NCBI GenBank assembly: GCA_902584015.1
Contig: CACHYG010000002.1
Coordinates: forward strand, 1 to 64,000
Direction: 5' to 3'
Length of the DNA: 64,000 nucleotides
Source of the DNA: an uncultured Pelagibacteraceae bacterium
GTDB taxonomy: Bacteria; Pseudomonadota; Alphaproteobacteria; Pelagibacterales; Pelagibacteraceae
Part shown: positions 1 to 10,093 of the stretch, in pieces
How positions within the stretch are numbered: position 1 is the stretch's first letter
How the letters are laid out: each line of letters begins with the position of its first letter
Translations under genes and position numbers: made by a program
The notes under the pieces: model-generated
Seen by the model: only the letters and a program-made list of their open reading frames with translations
Databases searched by the model: none
What the model was told of the DNA's origin: nothing

Positions 1-40
1 AAATCAACGATAATTTCAATTATTAAATAATTAACATTTT

Positions 41-279
41 TTGTGTTAGAGTAATACTTTTTTTTGTGTTAGAGATAATTTTTTATAAAAAAATTTTTAT
101 TTTAGAGCTCAAAATTTTTAAAAAAAATGCAAAATTTGACAAATAAATTTTTTTTTTATTAAAAAGTGTTGATTTAATTAGATTTTTGCACAAATAGCTC
201 ATTTTGGTCATGCAACTTATAGTTATGTGTTAGACTTAAAATGAAATTTGTGTTAGAGATTCGTAAATTTGTGTTAGAG
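41..279 (+). repeat. Cluster of TTGTGTTAGAG direct repeats upstream of the pilus operon
   Basis: TTGTGTTAGAG at 41-51, 64-74, 248-258 and 269-279; TGTGTTAGA at 226-234. Neighbouring copies are spaced about 21-24 bp. Confidence 0.8.
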
Positions 280-298
280 AAAATATATTTAAAATGAT

Positions 299-2665
299 AT
301 GAGCGATCAAGACGACGAAAAAAAAATAGTTAACGAGGAAAGTTCTCAGTCAAATGACGAGAATCAACCAAAAATTGATTCAAATGATAGCACAAATTCA
401 GAAGAGAGTTCAAATAATGAGACAACTTCTGAGGGAAATGAGAATAAAGTTCAAAATGTTGAACAAAACCAAGAATCAGGAGCTGAGAACAGCACAAACG
501 ATCAGGATTCTGGTTCTGGCCACCAAGTAATACATAAAAAAGACGGAAGACTACATATTTATGTAAGGCAAGATAAGTACAAGGGCGAATTAAAATCAAA
601 AAATTGGGTAGGTAGACTTTATATTGATGGAAAACAAAAAATTTCCTCATCAGGAACGACAAATTTGGATGAAGCAATACCAATTCTTGAAAAATGGTAT
701 GATGATATCATTGCCGAGAGTGAAAGATTAAAAAAACAAAGTGTTCAAACAGAAAATAATGAAAATCAAACAAATGTTGACGAAAATAAAACAAATGTTA
801 GCGAACAATCTACTCCAACAACTCCGGCTCCTGAGAATGTAATCGTAAATCAAAATACAGAAAATAAACCTGCGGAACAAACAGCTCAAGCCCAGTCAAC
901 AGAAAATTCTGATGTTTCAAAAAGTGATCAGGTAAAAAGTAAATTAACAAATATATTTGGAAAATTAAAAAATATTAAAATCAAAAAACCAAATATTCCT
1001 GGAATAAAATCTCCAAAACTTTCAATGGGCTCAAAAAATAATTTCAAATCTAAACTTGAAGGCTTTTTTAAATCTAAACTTGGAAAATCTTCTGTACAAG
1101 GTGAAGAAATACTAGGTGTAGAACTATCTAATAAAGAAATTAGACTTGCTCAAATTTCAAGTAACAAAGCTAATCAATGGGTTTTAGAAAAATTTTATAC
1201 TCACAAAATAGAAATTTCAGATGAAAGTACAGTTTTAGAAAACGCTGATAAATTCACAGAAGAACTTAAATTAGTCCTTCAAAAATATAAAATTTCTACT
1301 CCTAATGCAGCTTTGTCAATACCAGTTACAAGCGCGATAATAAGAGTTGTAACCGCCCCACTTATGAAAGAAGAAGAATTACAGAAAGCTATCGAAACAA
1401 ATTCATTGTGGGAAAACTTAGTTCAATTAACTGATAATCTTGATGACTATTCTATTTTTCATCAAGTAATAAATAAAAATGAAAAAGCAAATACAATGGA
1501 TATATTGTTTGTTGCTTCAAAATTGGCAGACATTAATAGTTATACAACAATTATTAAAAATGCTGGATTAAATCCAGTGATCATTGATGTAAAATGTTTT
1601 GCATTAAAATCTGCAGTAGATCAAATTAACCAAATTTCAAATAAAACCGAGGATGCAAATTTAACTGCTGTCTTAGAGTTTGGTTTAGATGAAAATTATT
1701 TAATGATATTGTACGATAATAACCCAATTATTACTGATATATTTTTAAGAGGATTAGACAGAAAAATTATTCTATCCTCACAAGATGTCGAAGAGAAAGA
1801 GGGACTTGTTAGAAGGTATGTAACGCAAGTTAAACAGGCAATTCAAGATTTTGAGACTAAATACGAAAAAAGAATTAGAAATATTAAAGTTGTATCCGAT
1901 ATTGAAAACGTAGAAGAATATTTATCTTTTTTTAGACGCCATTTAATGAATGTTGGTTTTAATCTTTTTGACCCAATCGAGGGTTTAAATGTTCCAAAGC
2001 AATTCGAAGAAAAAGTAAATCTACCAAATAGATCATATCTTACAACAGCTATTGGTCTGGCATTTAGAAAATTAGATGTATTCGGTTACTATAAATTTGT
2101 TACTGCAGTAAAAAATATCAACTTATTGCCAAATAGACAAAGCATGTTCAAACAAAAGAAGATGAAGGCAATTTCAGGTTTCGCCTTCAAGGGCGTAGCT
2201 GCAACTGTTGCAGGCCTATACTTAATTTTATTTTCTTTATCATTTTGGCAAATTTATTCATATAACAAGCAATTATCTGATTATGAAAAAGTAAAAAAAA
2301 TTCATGTTGAGAAAGGAAAAGAAGTTAAGGAAATTGATAAAGAGTTAAAGCTAATTGAGACTACATTAAAGTTGAGTAGAACTTTAAAATCAAACAAGGA
2401 GCTTACATATAGAGTTCTTGCACAAGTTGCTTCTAGTGTACCAAAAAGGGTAAGATTTGACTCTGTTGAATACAACGGGAAATTTAATATCACTATTCAG
2501 GGTATCGCGGCTACTGACCAAGACATTTTAAAATTTATTGAAAATTTAGGAAAACAAAAATTGATAGAACAAGCATCCTTGTCATCAATGAAACTTCCAA
2601 GATCAACTGTAGGAGGAGCAACAATGAAAGGATTTAGAGTTTTTGTAAAAATTAAAAGAGGCTAA
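299..2665 (+). CDS. PilM-PilN-like fusion protein (T4P/T2SS inner-membrane platform) with acidic/Ser-rich disordered N-terminus
   Basis: Actin-like PilM region (GEEILGVELSNKEIRLAQISS...), then PilN-type 'INLLPNRQ' followed by a TM helix and coiled coil; first gene of a T4P operon. Confidence 0.75.
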   Translation: MSDQDDEKKIVNEESSQSNDENQPKIDSNDSTNSEESSNNETTSEGNENKVQNVEQNQESGAENSTNDQDSGSGHQVIHKKDGRLHIYVRQDKYKGELKSKNWVGRLYIDGKQKISSSGTTNLDEAIPILEKWYDDIIAESERLKKQSVQTENNENQTNVDENKTNVSEQSTPTTPAPENVIVNQNTENKPAEQTAQAQSTENSDVSKSDQVKSKLTNIFGKLKNIKIKKPNIPGIKSPKLSMGSKNNFKSKLEGFFKSKLGKSSVQGEEILGVELSNKEIRLAQISSNKANQWVLEKFYTHKIEISDESTVLENADKFTEELKLVLQKYKISTPNAALSIPVTSAIIRVVTAPLMKEEELQKAIETNSLWENLVQLTDNLDDYSIFHQVINKNEKANTMDILFVASKLADINSYTTIIKNAGLNPVIIDVKCFALKSAVDQINQISNKTEDANLTAVLEFGLDENYLMILYDNNPIITDIFLRGLDRKIILSSQDVEEKEGLVRRYVTQVKQAIQDFETKYEKRIRNIKVVSDIENVEEYLSFFRRHLMNVGFNLFDPIEGLNVPKQFEEKVNLPNRSYLTTAIGLAFRKLDVFGYYKFVTAVKNINLLPNRQSMFKQKKMKAISGFAFKGVAATVAGLYLILFSLSFWQIYSYNKQLSDYEKVKKIHVEKGKEVKEIDKELKLIETTLKLSRTLKSNKELTYRVLAQVASSVPKRVRFDSVEYNGKFNITIQGIAATDQDILKFIENLGKQKLIEQASLSSMKLPRSTVGGATMKGFRVFVKIKRG

Positions 2666-2667
2666 TT

Positions 2668-3357
2668 ATGGACTTAAATATTGATTTAAAAAATTTAAAA
2701 GTCGAGGATATAAAAGAAAAAATTTTAAAGTTAGCAGATAAAAAAACTTTAATTAGAATAGGTATTGCGGTAGGAGCTGTAATATTTTTCTTAATCATTT
2801 ACTATGCAGTTTTAAATCCAATAGTTAATAAGAAAAAAATCCAATTAGATGACATGAACAAGAAAAAACAGGAAACGGTTGAATTTGTTCAACAAATAAA
2901 ATCAAAACAAAGAAAAATTAAAAAACTAAAACCTAGATATGATCAGTACTCAACGTTGTTCCATTCAAAAGCTGAGGTGGAAGGCTTGTATAACACTTTA
3001 AGTTTATTTGCTGGAGAAAATGATTTAGTTATTTCGAAAATTGAAAAAAAAGAGATAAAGCAGGTTACCAAATCAGCTGCACTTGCTAAAGTATCTAAAG
3101 GCAAAAAAAAGAAGAAAACAGCAAAGAAAAAAGGTGCAATTAAAAAAGAAAATGTGGCTTACTACACAATCCCAGTAGATTTTGAGATTACAGGTAATTT
3201 TATTGGCTATATTAAGTTTAAAAGAGCTCTATCTCTATCTAAAAAAATGTTAAACTTTGACAAAGAGTCAATCAAAGTGGTAAAAGGGAATTCAACCGGG
3301 ACGATAAAAGTAAGCGGAACTTTAACTATAGTGGGGTTGGCTGATGACTTTTTTTAA
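2668..3357 (+). CDS. PilO-like pilus assembly protein
   Basis: Single N-terminal TM, coiled coil, position after PilM/N; contains a Lys-rich insertion (KGKKKKKTAKKKGAIKK). Confidence 0.65.
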   Translation: MDLNIDLKNLKVEDIKEKILKLADKKTLIRIGIAVGAVIFFLIIYYAVLNPIVNKKKIQLDDMNKKKQETVEFVQQIKSKQRKIKKLKPRYDQYSTLFHSKAEVEGLYNTLSLFAGENDLVISKIEKKEIKQVTKSAALAKVSKGKKKKKTAKKKGAIKKENVAYYTIPVDFEITGNFIGYIKFKRALSLSKKMLNFDKESIKVVKGNSTGTIKVSGTLTIVGLADDFF

Positions 3358-3838
3358 AACATTAATTTCATCGATAGTAATTTTATTATTATTGGTTAGC
3401 CACTCTATGTCTGATAGCCACGATAAAGAGCAAAACATTATTGAGAAAGCTAAAAAAATTAATCAAGAAGTTAAAAAAGAACAAGCATTAAAAAGTTCAG
3501 AAGAACCATTACCGCTGAACGATCCTTTTGTAGGCGACTCTTCAATAAGCGGCAGAACAGAAGTTAAATTATTAGAAAACGATCAAACTAGTAGCGAGCC
3601 TAAAGCAGGTGAGAGCTTGTACAATTACAAATTGGTAGGAGTTGTAGCTAGCGAAGCAGATAGCTTTGCAACACTTATAAACGCTGGTGGAGACACACTC
3701 ACATTAAAACTCTTTGAAGAATTAAGTCCAGGAGTAAAGTTAGTTGCACTTAATAATAATGAGGCTGTATTTGAAAGAGATGAGGACTCATATTTAGTAA
3801 TAAATTTTAAAAACCAGATTGTTGAGAGGGCAAGATAA
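3344..3838 (+). CDS. PilP-like pilus assembly protein
   Basis: Signal-like N-terminus, 'DPF' then 'YKLVGVVASEADSFATLINAGGDTLTLKL', typical of the PilP/GspC HR domain; overlaps pilO. Confidence 0.6.
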   Translation: MTFFKTLISSIVILLLLVSHSMSDSHDKEQNIIEKAKKINQEVKKEQALKSSEEPLPLNDPFVGDSSISGRTEVKLLENDQTSSEPKAGESLYNYKLVGVVASEADSFATLINAGGDTLTLKLFEELSPGVKLVALNNNEAVFERDEDSYLVINFKNQIVERAR

Positions 3839-3841
3839 AAA

Positions 3842-5425
3842 ATGAATAAATTAATAAACAAAACAATATTAATTTTATTTATCTCAATTATCGCCTTATC
3901 AGGTTGTCAAACCAATCAAAAAGATAAATTCAAATTTGGAAAAAAATATAAGCATAACACTCCTTTAATAAAAACTGATGTAAAAGAATTAGGAAAAAAA
4001 GAAATAGATCAAACTGTTGATATGGGACCAACTCCTGTTGAAGGTGATGTTATCAAGTTAAATAAAAGAAAAAAAATTTCCTCAGTTAAAGAAAAAAACT
4101 ATCTATTAATACCTGATGATTATGATCTTCTAAAACAAAATGTAACATTTAAGTTTCAAAATTTAGATTATAAAGAAGCAATGAACTTGATGGCTAAAAT
4201 TGGTGATATAAATATTTTAGTTGGTGAAGATGTTGCTGGATCTGTAACAGCTGAGTTAGTCGAAGTTCCGTGGGATAAAGCGTTTAATGCTCTTTTAGAT
4301 ATTAAAAGTTATGCAGCAGATATTGATGTTGCAAGTAATATTATTAGAGTTGCAACTCCTTCTACTTTAACCTCTCAAGAAAGCTACAAGTCAGCAAGAG
4401 CCTCTGCTGTTAAAAAGAAAATCGAAATAGAAGACTCTGTTGAACCTATAGTTTCAGAAATTTTTAGATTATATTATATCTCTCCTGCCGAAGCTAAAGC
4501 TACAATATTAGAACTATTTACTCAGACGGCTGGTACAGGAAGCTTTGTTCCGATCCAAGTGACTGAAGAAAGCACCACAAGATCAGTAATTGTCAGAGGA
4601 AAAGAAAAGGATTTAGATGTTGTAGATAAAGTAATTAGAGAAATAGACGTAAGAACAAAGCAAGTATTAATTGAAGCGTTTATAGTTGAGGCAACATCGA
4701 CTTTTGAGAAAAGATTAGCTACAAAACTTGGTGGAGCTTATACAAGAAAAAGTCTGAGAGCCGCTGGTACTGGAGGAGATGGACCGACTATAACTTCTGG
4801 TCCAAGTGGAACTGAAGGTGCGGATTTTACTGCAGATACAGCAGCAATCACAGGTGCAGGATCTTCAGGGGCTGATGGAATATTTAATTTTAATGCTTCT
4901 GGTACCATACCAGCTACCGCAGGTTTAGGTGTGCTGAAAAAGACACCTGCTGGTATATTAAGAGTTCAGATAGAAGCTTTACAAGCAGAAGGACAAACAA
5001 AAATTATTTCAAACCCTAAACTATTTTCCTTAAACAACCAGTCAGCATCTATAACTCAAGGTATTCAAATACAAGTGCCAGGAAGCGGAGATAGCCCGGT
5101 CACATTTAAAGACGCAGCTTTAAAAATGCAGGTAACTCCAAATATAATAGGAGATGGAAATGTTCTTTTAGATATCCAAGTAAATAATGACTCTCCAGTT
5201 GGATCAGCAGGTAGCATAAATACTATGGAAATACAGACTAAATTGCTTATTGCTGATGGTGATATAGTTGTAATAGGTGGGATAAAGAAAAATGACATCT
5301 CAGATAACCTAGAAAGCGTGCCAGGTCTTAATAAATTGCCGGTTGTAGGAAAAATGTTTTCAGGCAAAGGAAAAGTGGATAATATGTCTGAACTTTTGGT
5401 CTTTATAGCACCGAGAGTACTTTAA
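3842..5425 (+). CDS. Secretin (PilQ/MshL/GspD family), lipoprotein signal
   Basis: Lipobox LSGC, secretin N-domain (VTFKFQNLDYKEAMNLMAKIGDINILV), C-terminal secretin core (GQTKIISNPKLFSLNNQSA...VVIGGIKKND). Confidence 0.9.
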   Translation: MNKLINKTILILFISIIALSGCQTNQKDKFKFGKKYKHNTPLIKTDVKELGKKEIDQTVDMGPTPVEGDVIKLNKRKKISSVKEKNYLLIPDDYDLLKQNVTFKFQNLDYKEAMNLMAKIGDINILVGEDVAGSVTAELVEVPWDKAFNALLDIKSYAADIDVASNIIRVATPSTLTSQESYKSARASAVKKKIEIEDSVEPIVSEIFRLYYISPAEAKATILELFTQTAGTGSFVPIQVTEESTTRSVIVRGKEKDLDVVDKVIREIDVRTKQVLIEAFIVEATSTFEKRLATKLGGAYTRKSLRAAGTGGDGPTITSGPSGTEGADFTADTAAITGAGSSGADGIFNFNASGTIPATAGLGVLKKTPAGILRVQIEALQAEGQTKIISNPKLFSLNNQSASITQGIQIQVPGSGDSPVTFKDAALKMQVTPNIIGDGNVLLDIQVNNDSPVGSAGSINTMEIQTKLLIADGDIVVIGGIKKNDISDNLESVPGLNKLPVVGKMFSGKGKVDNMSELLVFIAPRVL

Positions 5426-5432
5426 AATTGTT

Positions 5433-7184
5433 ATGCTAAAAATAAGTAGAGAAAGCGAAATTAATTTAATTAACGTCTTAATTGATAATGACGTTATATC
5501 TGGCAAAGATTTAATAAGTATAAAAAAAAATAGTACTGAAGGTAATAAGTCACAAATTGAAGCTGTATTTGATTTAAAACTAACTGATGAAGATAAGATT
5601 TTACAACTTTTAGTGAAAGAACAAAATCTTGAAGTGGAAGATTTATCTAAAATTGAAATTTCAGACGATATTAAATCAGTACTGCCATCTAATTATATTA
5701 AAGTAAATTTTGTTGCACCTTTCAAGATAGATGGAAAAACACTTCATATAGCTATACCAGACAGTTCCAAACTTGGCTTGATGAGAAACCTTAAAGCAAT
5801 AACAAAAAAAAATATTGAATTGCATGGCGCTAAAATAACTCAAATTTCTGAATTTATAGAAAAATTAACTAGCGGAAGTGGTGAAGTTACAGCAGCAACA
5901 ATTAGAGAAGAAAATAAAGAAAAGACAAAAACTTTTGATTCTGATTTAGGTGAAGCAGGAGAAGTTCTAGAAAAAGCACCAGAAGAAGATATAGAAGCAA
6001 TTGAAAATGAATCTGAAGTTATTAAGTTTAGTACTGCGGTTGTGGCAGACGCAATTAAATCAGGAGTAAGTGATATTCACATAGAACCATATAGATTTTC
6101 ATCTAGAGTTAGATATCGTTTGGATGGAATGCTTCAAGAACAAGAGCAGTATAGAAAATTTTTACATGATAACTATGGTGCAGTTGTTACAAGATTTAAG
6201 ATAATGGGCAAACTAGATATTGCAGAAAGAAGACTTCCTCAAGATGGTGCAATAAATTTTAAGATTGAAGGAAAAGTTGTCGACTTACGATTATCTATAT
6301 TACCTACTGCAAATAATGAAAGAATTGTTATGCGGGTACTTAATAAAGATGCAGGAGATATAACTTTAGAGCAGTTAAATTTTGAAGATGCAGATTTAAA
6401 AAATTTAAGAAAATCAATCCATAGTACGCAAGGATTAGTATTAGTTACTGGACCAACTGGATCTGGTAAATCAACTACATTGTACAGTATATTAAAAGAG
6501 GTAAGTAAACCCCATCTTAATATTTTAACAGCTGAAGATCCTGTCGAATATGAACTTGATGGTGTCGGACAAGTTCAAATTAAAGATGATATAGGACTAA
6601 CTTTTGCATCAGCTTTAAGATCTTTTTTAAGACAAGACCCAGAAGTAATACTTGTTGGAGAAATGCGGGATAAAGAAACAGTTGATATTGGATTGAAGGC
6701 AGCATTAACAGGGCACTTAGTATTCAGCACACTTCATACTAATGATGCGCCAAGCACAATTACTAGATTACAGAACATGGGTACACCAGACTATTTAATC
6801 AGTGCAGCTTGCCAATTAGTTTTAGCACAAAGACTTGCAAGAAGAACTTGCAAAGAATGTAGAGTACCAGACGAAGATGTAACACCAAAAGTTTTACAAG
6901 ATTTAGGATTTACAGCTGAACAAGCATCAAGAGCTAAAGCTTTCAAAGGCAAAGGTTGTCCTAAGTGTAAGGATACAGGTTATAAAGGTCGTCAAGGTAT
7001 TTATGAAATACTGGTTGTTTCAAAACCATTAAAAGAAGCAATATTAAGACAAGCAACAACTCCCGAACTTAGAGAAATTGCAATCAAAGAAGGCTTCCAA
7101 ACAATGCAAGATATGGGAAGAAGACTAATTTCTGCCGGAGATCTTAATTTTAGAGAGTACGAAAGAGTTCTCTCTTCAGAATAA
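5433..7184 (+). CDS. Type IV pilus / type II secretion assembly ATPase (GspE/PilB/MshE family)
   Basis: Walker A GPTGSGKSTTLYS, Walker B-region LVGEMRD, tetracysteine CKEC...CPKC, MshEN-like N-terminus. Confidence 0.95.
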   Translation: MLKISRESEINLINVLIDNDVISGKDLISIKKNSTEGNKSQIEAVFDLKLTDEDKILQLLVKEQNLEVEDLSKIEISDDIKSVLPSNYIKVNFVAPFKIDGKTLHIAIPDSSKLGLMRNLKAITKKNIELHGAKITQISEFIEKLTSGSGEVTAATIREENKEKTKTFDSDLGEAGEVLEKAPEEDIEAIENESEVIKFSTAVVADAIKSGVSDIHIEPYRFSSRVRYRLDGMLQEQEQYRKFLHDNYGAVVTRFKIMGKLDIAERRLPQDGAINFKIEGKVVDLRLSILPTANNERIVMRVLNKDAGDITLEQLNFEDADLKNLRKSIHSTQGLVLVTGPTGSGKSTTLYSILKEVSKPHLNILTAEDPVEYELDGVGQVQIKDDIGLTFASALRSFLRQDPEVILVGEMRDKETVDIGLKAALTGHLVFSTLHTNDAPSTITRLQNMGTPDYLISAACQLVLAQRLARRTCKECRVPDEDVTPKVLQDLGFTAEQASRAKAFKGKGCPKCKDTGYKGRQGIYEILVVSKPLKEAILRQATTPELREIAIKEGFQTMQDMGRRLISAGDLNFREYERVLSSE

Positions 7185-7191
7185 AAATTTT

Positions 7192-8439
7192 ATGGATATT
7201 TATAATTATAAAGGTATTTCGGATGGTAAATACGTAGAAGGTGATATTGAGGCTCTTAATCTCGATGAAGCATCTCATAAACTTAAAGAGCAAAAAGTTA
7301 TTATTACCAATCTTATAAAAGGCAAGAAGAAAAAAACTGAAAAATCAGGGGAAAAGAAAAAAGGCTTTTCGTTATCATTTTTAGGCAAAAGTAAGAAAAT
7401 TAAAGTTGAAGAAATCCTTATATTTACAAAACAATTTGCAACAATGGTAAAAGCTGGACTACCAATTCTTCAGGTTTTAGCAATGTTAAGAGATCAACTT
7501 GAAGGTCCAGCAATTAAAGAAGTTATAGAGGATATTAGGAAAAGTTTAGAAGGCGGAGTTACTTTATCAAAATGCTTTGAAAAGTACCCACAACATTTTG
7601 ACAACGTTTATGTAAACTTAATTAAAGCAGGTGAGGCTAGTGGTAAATTGGATGTCTTTTTATTCAAAGTACTAGATGCCATCGAAAAAAAAGAGAAAAT
7701 TAAAAAGAAAATCAAAGGTGCATTGATGTATCCTAGCATAATGCTCACAGTCGCACTTACTGTAACAGCATTCATGTTGATTAAAGTAGTTCCAATATTT
7801 GCAGAAATGTATTCTGGAATGGGATTAGAATTACCTGCTGCAACAGCAACAATTATGGGCATGAGTGATTTTTTAAGAGGTACAGGCGGTAAAGTAATAT
7901 TTTTTGGTGGTATTGCTTTTTACTTTGGATTTAATTTTGCGACAAAAAAAAATGCAGCTATTAAATATAGATGGCACAAACAAGTTTTAAAGCTACCATT
8001 ATTTGGAGAAATGATATTGAAATCAATGCTGGCAAGAGTTTCATTAATTCTTGGAAATTTAAGTGCAGCTGGTGTTAATTTATTGGAAAGTTTAGAGATT
8101 GCAAAATCGGTAAGTAACAATGTTGTTGTACTCGAAGCTCTTGAAAATGTTAAAAAAGGAGTTTTCTCAGGAGATACATTAACAAAATTATTTTTGAAAG
8201 AACCTCTTTTTCCACCAACTTTCAGTCAATTAATTTCTGTAGGTGAACAAACAGGACAACTCGATGAAATGTTTAATTCAGTTGCAAAATATTATGAGGA
8301 AGAATTTGACCAAACGGTAGATAATATGTCTGCATTAATTGAACCTATAATGATTGTATTTATGGGAGTTATGATTGGTGGTTTAATGATAGCTATGTAT
8401 TCACCAATATTTAACGTTGGTGCTTTGATGGGAGGTTAA
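7192..8439 (+). CDS. Type II secretion/type IV pilus platform protein (GspF/PilC family)
   Basis: Two T2SF-type repeats (FTKQFATMVKAGLPILQVL...; LARVSLILGNLSAAGVNLLESLEIAK), terminal TM helix. Confidence 0.95.
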   Translation: MDIYNYKGISDGKYVEGDIEALNLDEASHKLKEQKVIITNLIKGKKKKTEKSGEKKKGFSLSFLGKSKKIKVEEILIFTKQFATMVKAGLPILQVLAMLRDQLEGPAIKEVIEDIRKSLEGGVTLSKCFEKYPQHFDNVYVNLIKAGEASGKLDVFLFKVLDAIEKKEKIKKKIKGALMYPSIMLTVALTVTAFMLIKVVPIFAEMYSGMGLELPAATATIMGMSDFLRGTGGKVIFFGGIAFYFGFNFATKKNAAIKYRWHKQVLKLPLFGEMILKSMLARVSLILGNLSAAGVNLLESLEIAKSVSNNVVVLEALENVKKGVFSGDTLTKLFLKEPLFPPTFSQLISVGEQTGQLDEMFNSVAKYYEEEFDQTVDNMSALIEPIMIVFMGVMIGGLMIAMYSPIFNVGALMGG

Positions 8440-8443
8440 AATT

Positions 8444-8875
8444 TTACAATTGTTTAGTGAGAACTAAATGGTTAATCCAAGGTTTTTTTCCATCCTTAAA
8501 TTCCACAGCATCCATTATTTCTTGAATAAAAAAAGTTCCAAGTCCACCTGGTTTCACATTATCAATTTCTCTATGTTTTACTTTTTTTGGATCAACAGGT
8601 GTTCCTCTATCATAAAAAGCAATTTGGAGCTTGTTGTTTTCGCAACTTATTTGAACAACCATTAATTCAGTTGGACTTGCGGAATTTTTAAATGCATGTT
8701 TAACAATATTTTGTGCAGCTTCTGCAATAGCTAAAACTAATTCATCTTTTAGATCTTCTTGAATATGAAGTTTTTCAAACACTTCTCTACAAAAAACCCT
8801 AACATCTTTTAGGCTAGATGAATTTACTAAAAATGCTTTTTTTTCAATGTGATCTTGGTGAGCGATTTCACTCAT
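8444..8875 (-). CDS. RsbW/SpoIIAB-like anti-sigma/anti-target serine kinase (HATPase_c_2)
   Basis: N-box 'LAIAEAAQNIVKHAF' and G-box 'FYDRGTPVDP...GGLGTFFIQEIMDAVEF'. Confidence 0.85.
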   Translation of the reverse strand: MSEIAHQDHIEKKAFLVNSSSLKDVRVFCREVFEKLHIQEDLKDELVLAIAEAAQNIVKHAFKNSASPTELMVVQISCENNKLQIAFYDRGTPVDPKKVKHREIDNVKPGGLGTFFIQEIMDAVEFKDGKKPWINHLVLTKQL

Positions 8876-8879
8876 GAAT

Positions 8880-9179
8880 TTATTCCAAATTTAATATTTG
8901 TTCTAATTTTGCCATCATAATAACTTTTAGAACTGACTTACTTACATCCTTAATAATAACTTTAGTACTTTTCTCAAGTGCTCTTTGATGACTTTCTATT
9001 AATACCGATATTCCTGAAGAGTCCATATATTGAACTTGACTTAAATTTAAATGAACTTCTTTACCACTATCAATTACTGGAAAAATTACCTCTTTAGCTT
9101 TTTCTGTTACATCCATATCTATTTCTCCATCAAGATGTACAGTGCTTATATTTCCCTCCTCAGTAACTTTATAACTCAT
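8880..9179 (-). CDS. STAS-domain anti-sigma-factor antagonist (RsbV/SpoIIAA-like), copy B
   Basis: VHLNLSQVQYMDSSGISVLIES; conserved phospho-Ser motif DSSG. Confidence 0.9.
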   Translation of the reverse strand: MSYKVTEEGNISTVHLDGEIDMDVTEKAKEVIFPVIDSGKEVHLNLSQVQYMDSSGISVLIESHQRALEKSTKVIIKDVSKSVLKVIMMAKLEQILNLE

Positions 9180-9460
9180 AAAAATTTTCTCGCCATTGAT
9201 AGAACTTTTTCTACAGGTTTACTTACCTCTATTAATTCAAATTTTGTACTTTTTTTTTCAGCAAGTTGTTTACCTTCAATGAGCACTGAAATACCAGAAG
9301 AGTCCATATAATCTACTTTGCTTAAATTTACTTGAACATTTTTTCCAATCTCAATTAATGGTAAAATAGTTTGTCTTGCTTTATCTGCAACATCCATATC
9401 AACTTCACCATTAAGATGGACAATGCTTACGTTATCTAGTTCCTCTACTTTATATGTCAT
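9176..9460 (-). CDS. STAS-domain anti-sigma-factor antagonist (RsbV/SpoIIAA-like), copy A
   Basis: VQVNLSKVDYMDSSGISVLIEG; overlaps copy B by 4 nt; clear paralogue of copy B. Confidence 0.9.
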   Translation of the reverse strand: MTYKVEELDNVSIVHLNGEVDMDVADKARQTILPLIEIGKNVQVNLSKVDYMDSSGISVLIEGKQLAEKKSTKFELIEVSKPVEKVLSMARKFL

Positions 9461-9580
9461 AATTTACAAGTTTTGCCCAATTTGAGCATAATTCTTTTAT
9501 TTTATACACTTTTTTTGATATTTACATAATCAAAATTTATTATTAATGTTTCACAATAAAAATTTATAAAAGAGGTTTTA

Positions 9581-10093
9581 ATGAAAAAAAATAACAAAGG
9601 TTTTACTCTTATTGAGCTACTAGTTGTTGTAGCGATTATAGGAATTTTAGCAGCTGTTGGTGTTGTTGCCTACAATGGTTACATATCTTCAGCTAAGAAA
9701 AATGCAGTAAAGTCTATTCATAACAATGTTATGAAATACATTGCATCAGAGTATACAAAATGCTCGATTAATGATGGCGATACTATTATGAAAAAAGGTG
9801 GTACAGGTGGTTTAGACTGTAAAACAGGAACACAGTATTTAGCTGCGAGTGATATTACAGCCCACTTAGAAAGTACATCCTCTTCACCAATCGAAGACAA
9901 AAATCCGTACGACACAGATAGTCTTGCTGTGGACGAAGGAACTGGTGATACTTACACTGCTGGAACTGTTACTATATCACCAACAAGTGATAGCTTAATA
10001 ACTATTACAACATGTTTTGGTAATGGTAAGACTGATGAGCCATGTACTGCAGCTGGTGATTTTGTTTTAAAGAATACAGTAACTGTTGAATAA
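9581..10093 (+). CDS. Type IV pilin/pseudopilin 1
   Basis: Prepilin motif KKNNKG|FTLIELLVVVAIIGILAAVGVVAYNGY; Cys residues in the C-terminal region. Confidence 0.95.
   Translation: MKKNNKGFTLIELLVVVAIIGILAAVGVVAYNGYISSAKKNAVKSIHNNVMKYIASEYTKCSINDGDTIMKKGGTGGLDCKTGTQYLAASDITAHLESTSSSPIEDKNPYDTDSLAVDEGTGDTYTAGTVTISPTSDSLITITTCFGNGKTDEPCTAAGDFVLKNTVTVE

Noticed and set aside
41-279. Repeat cluster as a CRISPR or phage attachment array
   Set aside because: Repeat units are only about 11 bp, irregularly spaced, no cas genes or integrase adjacent; regulatory sites are simpler.
330-683. 117-aa minus-strand ORF
   Set aside because: Antisense to the PilM-N fusion; no domain signature.
5065-5367. 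100-aa minus-strand ORF
   Set aside because: Antisense to the secretin C-terminus, which is clearly coding on the + strand.
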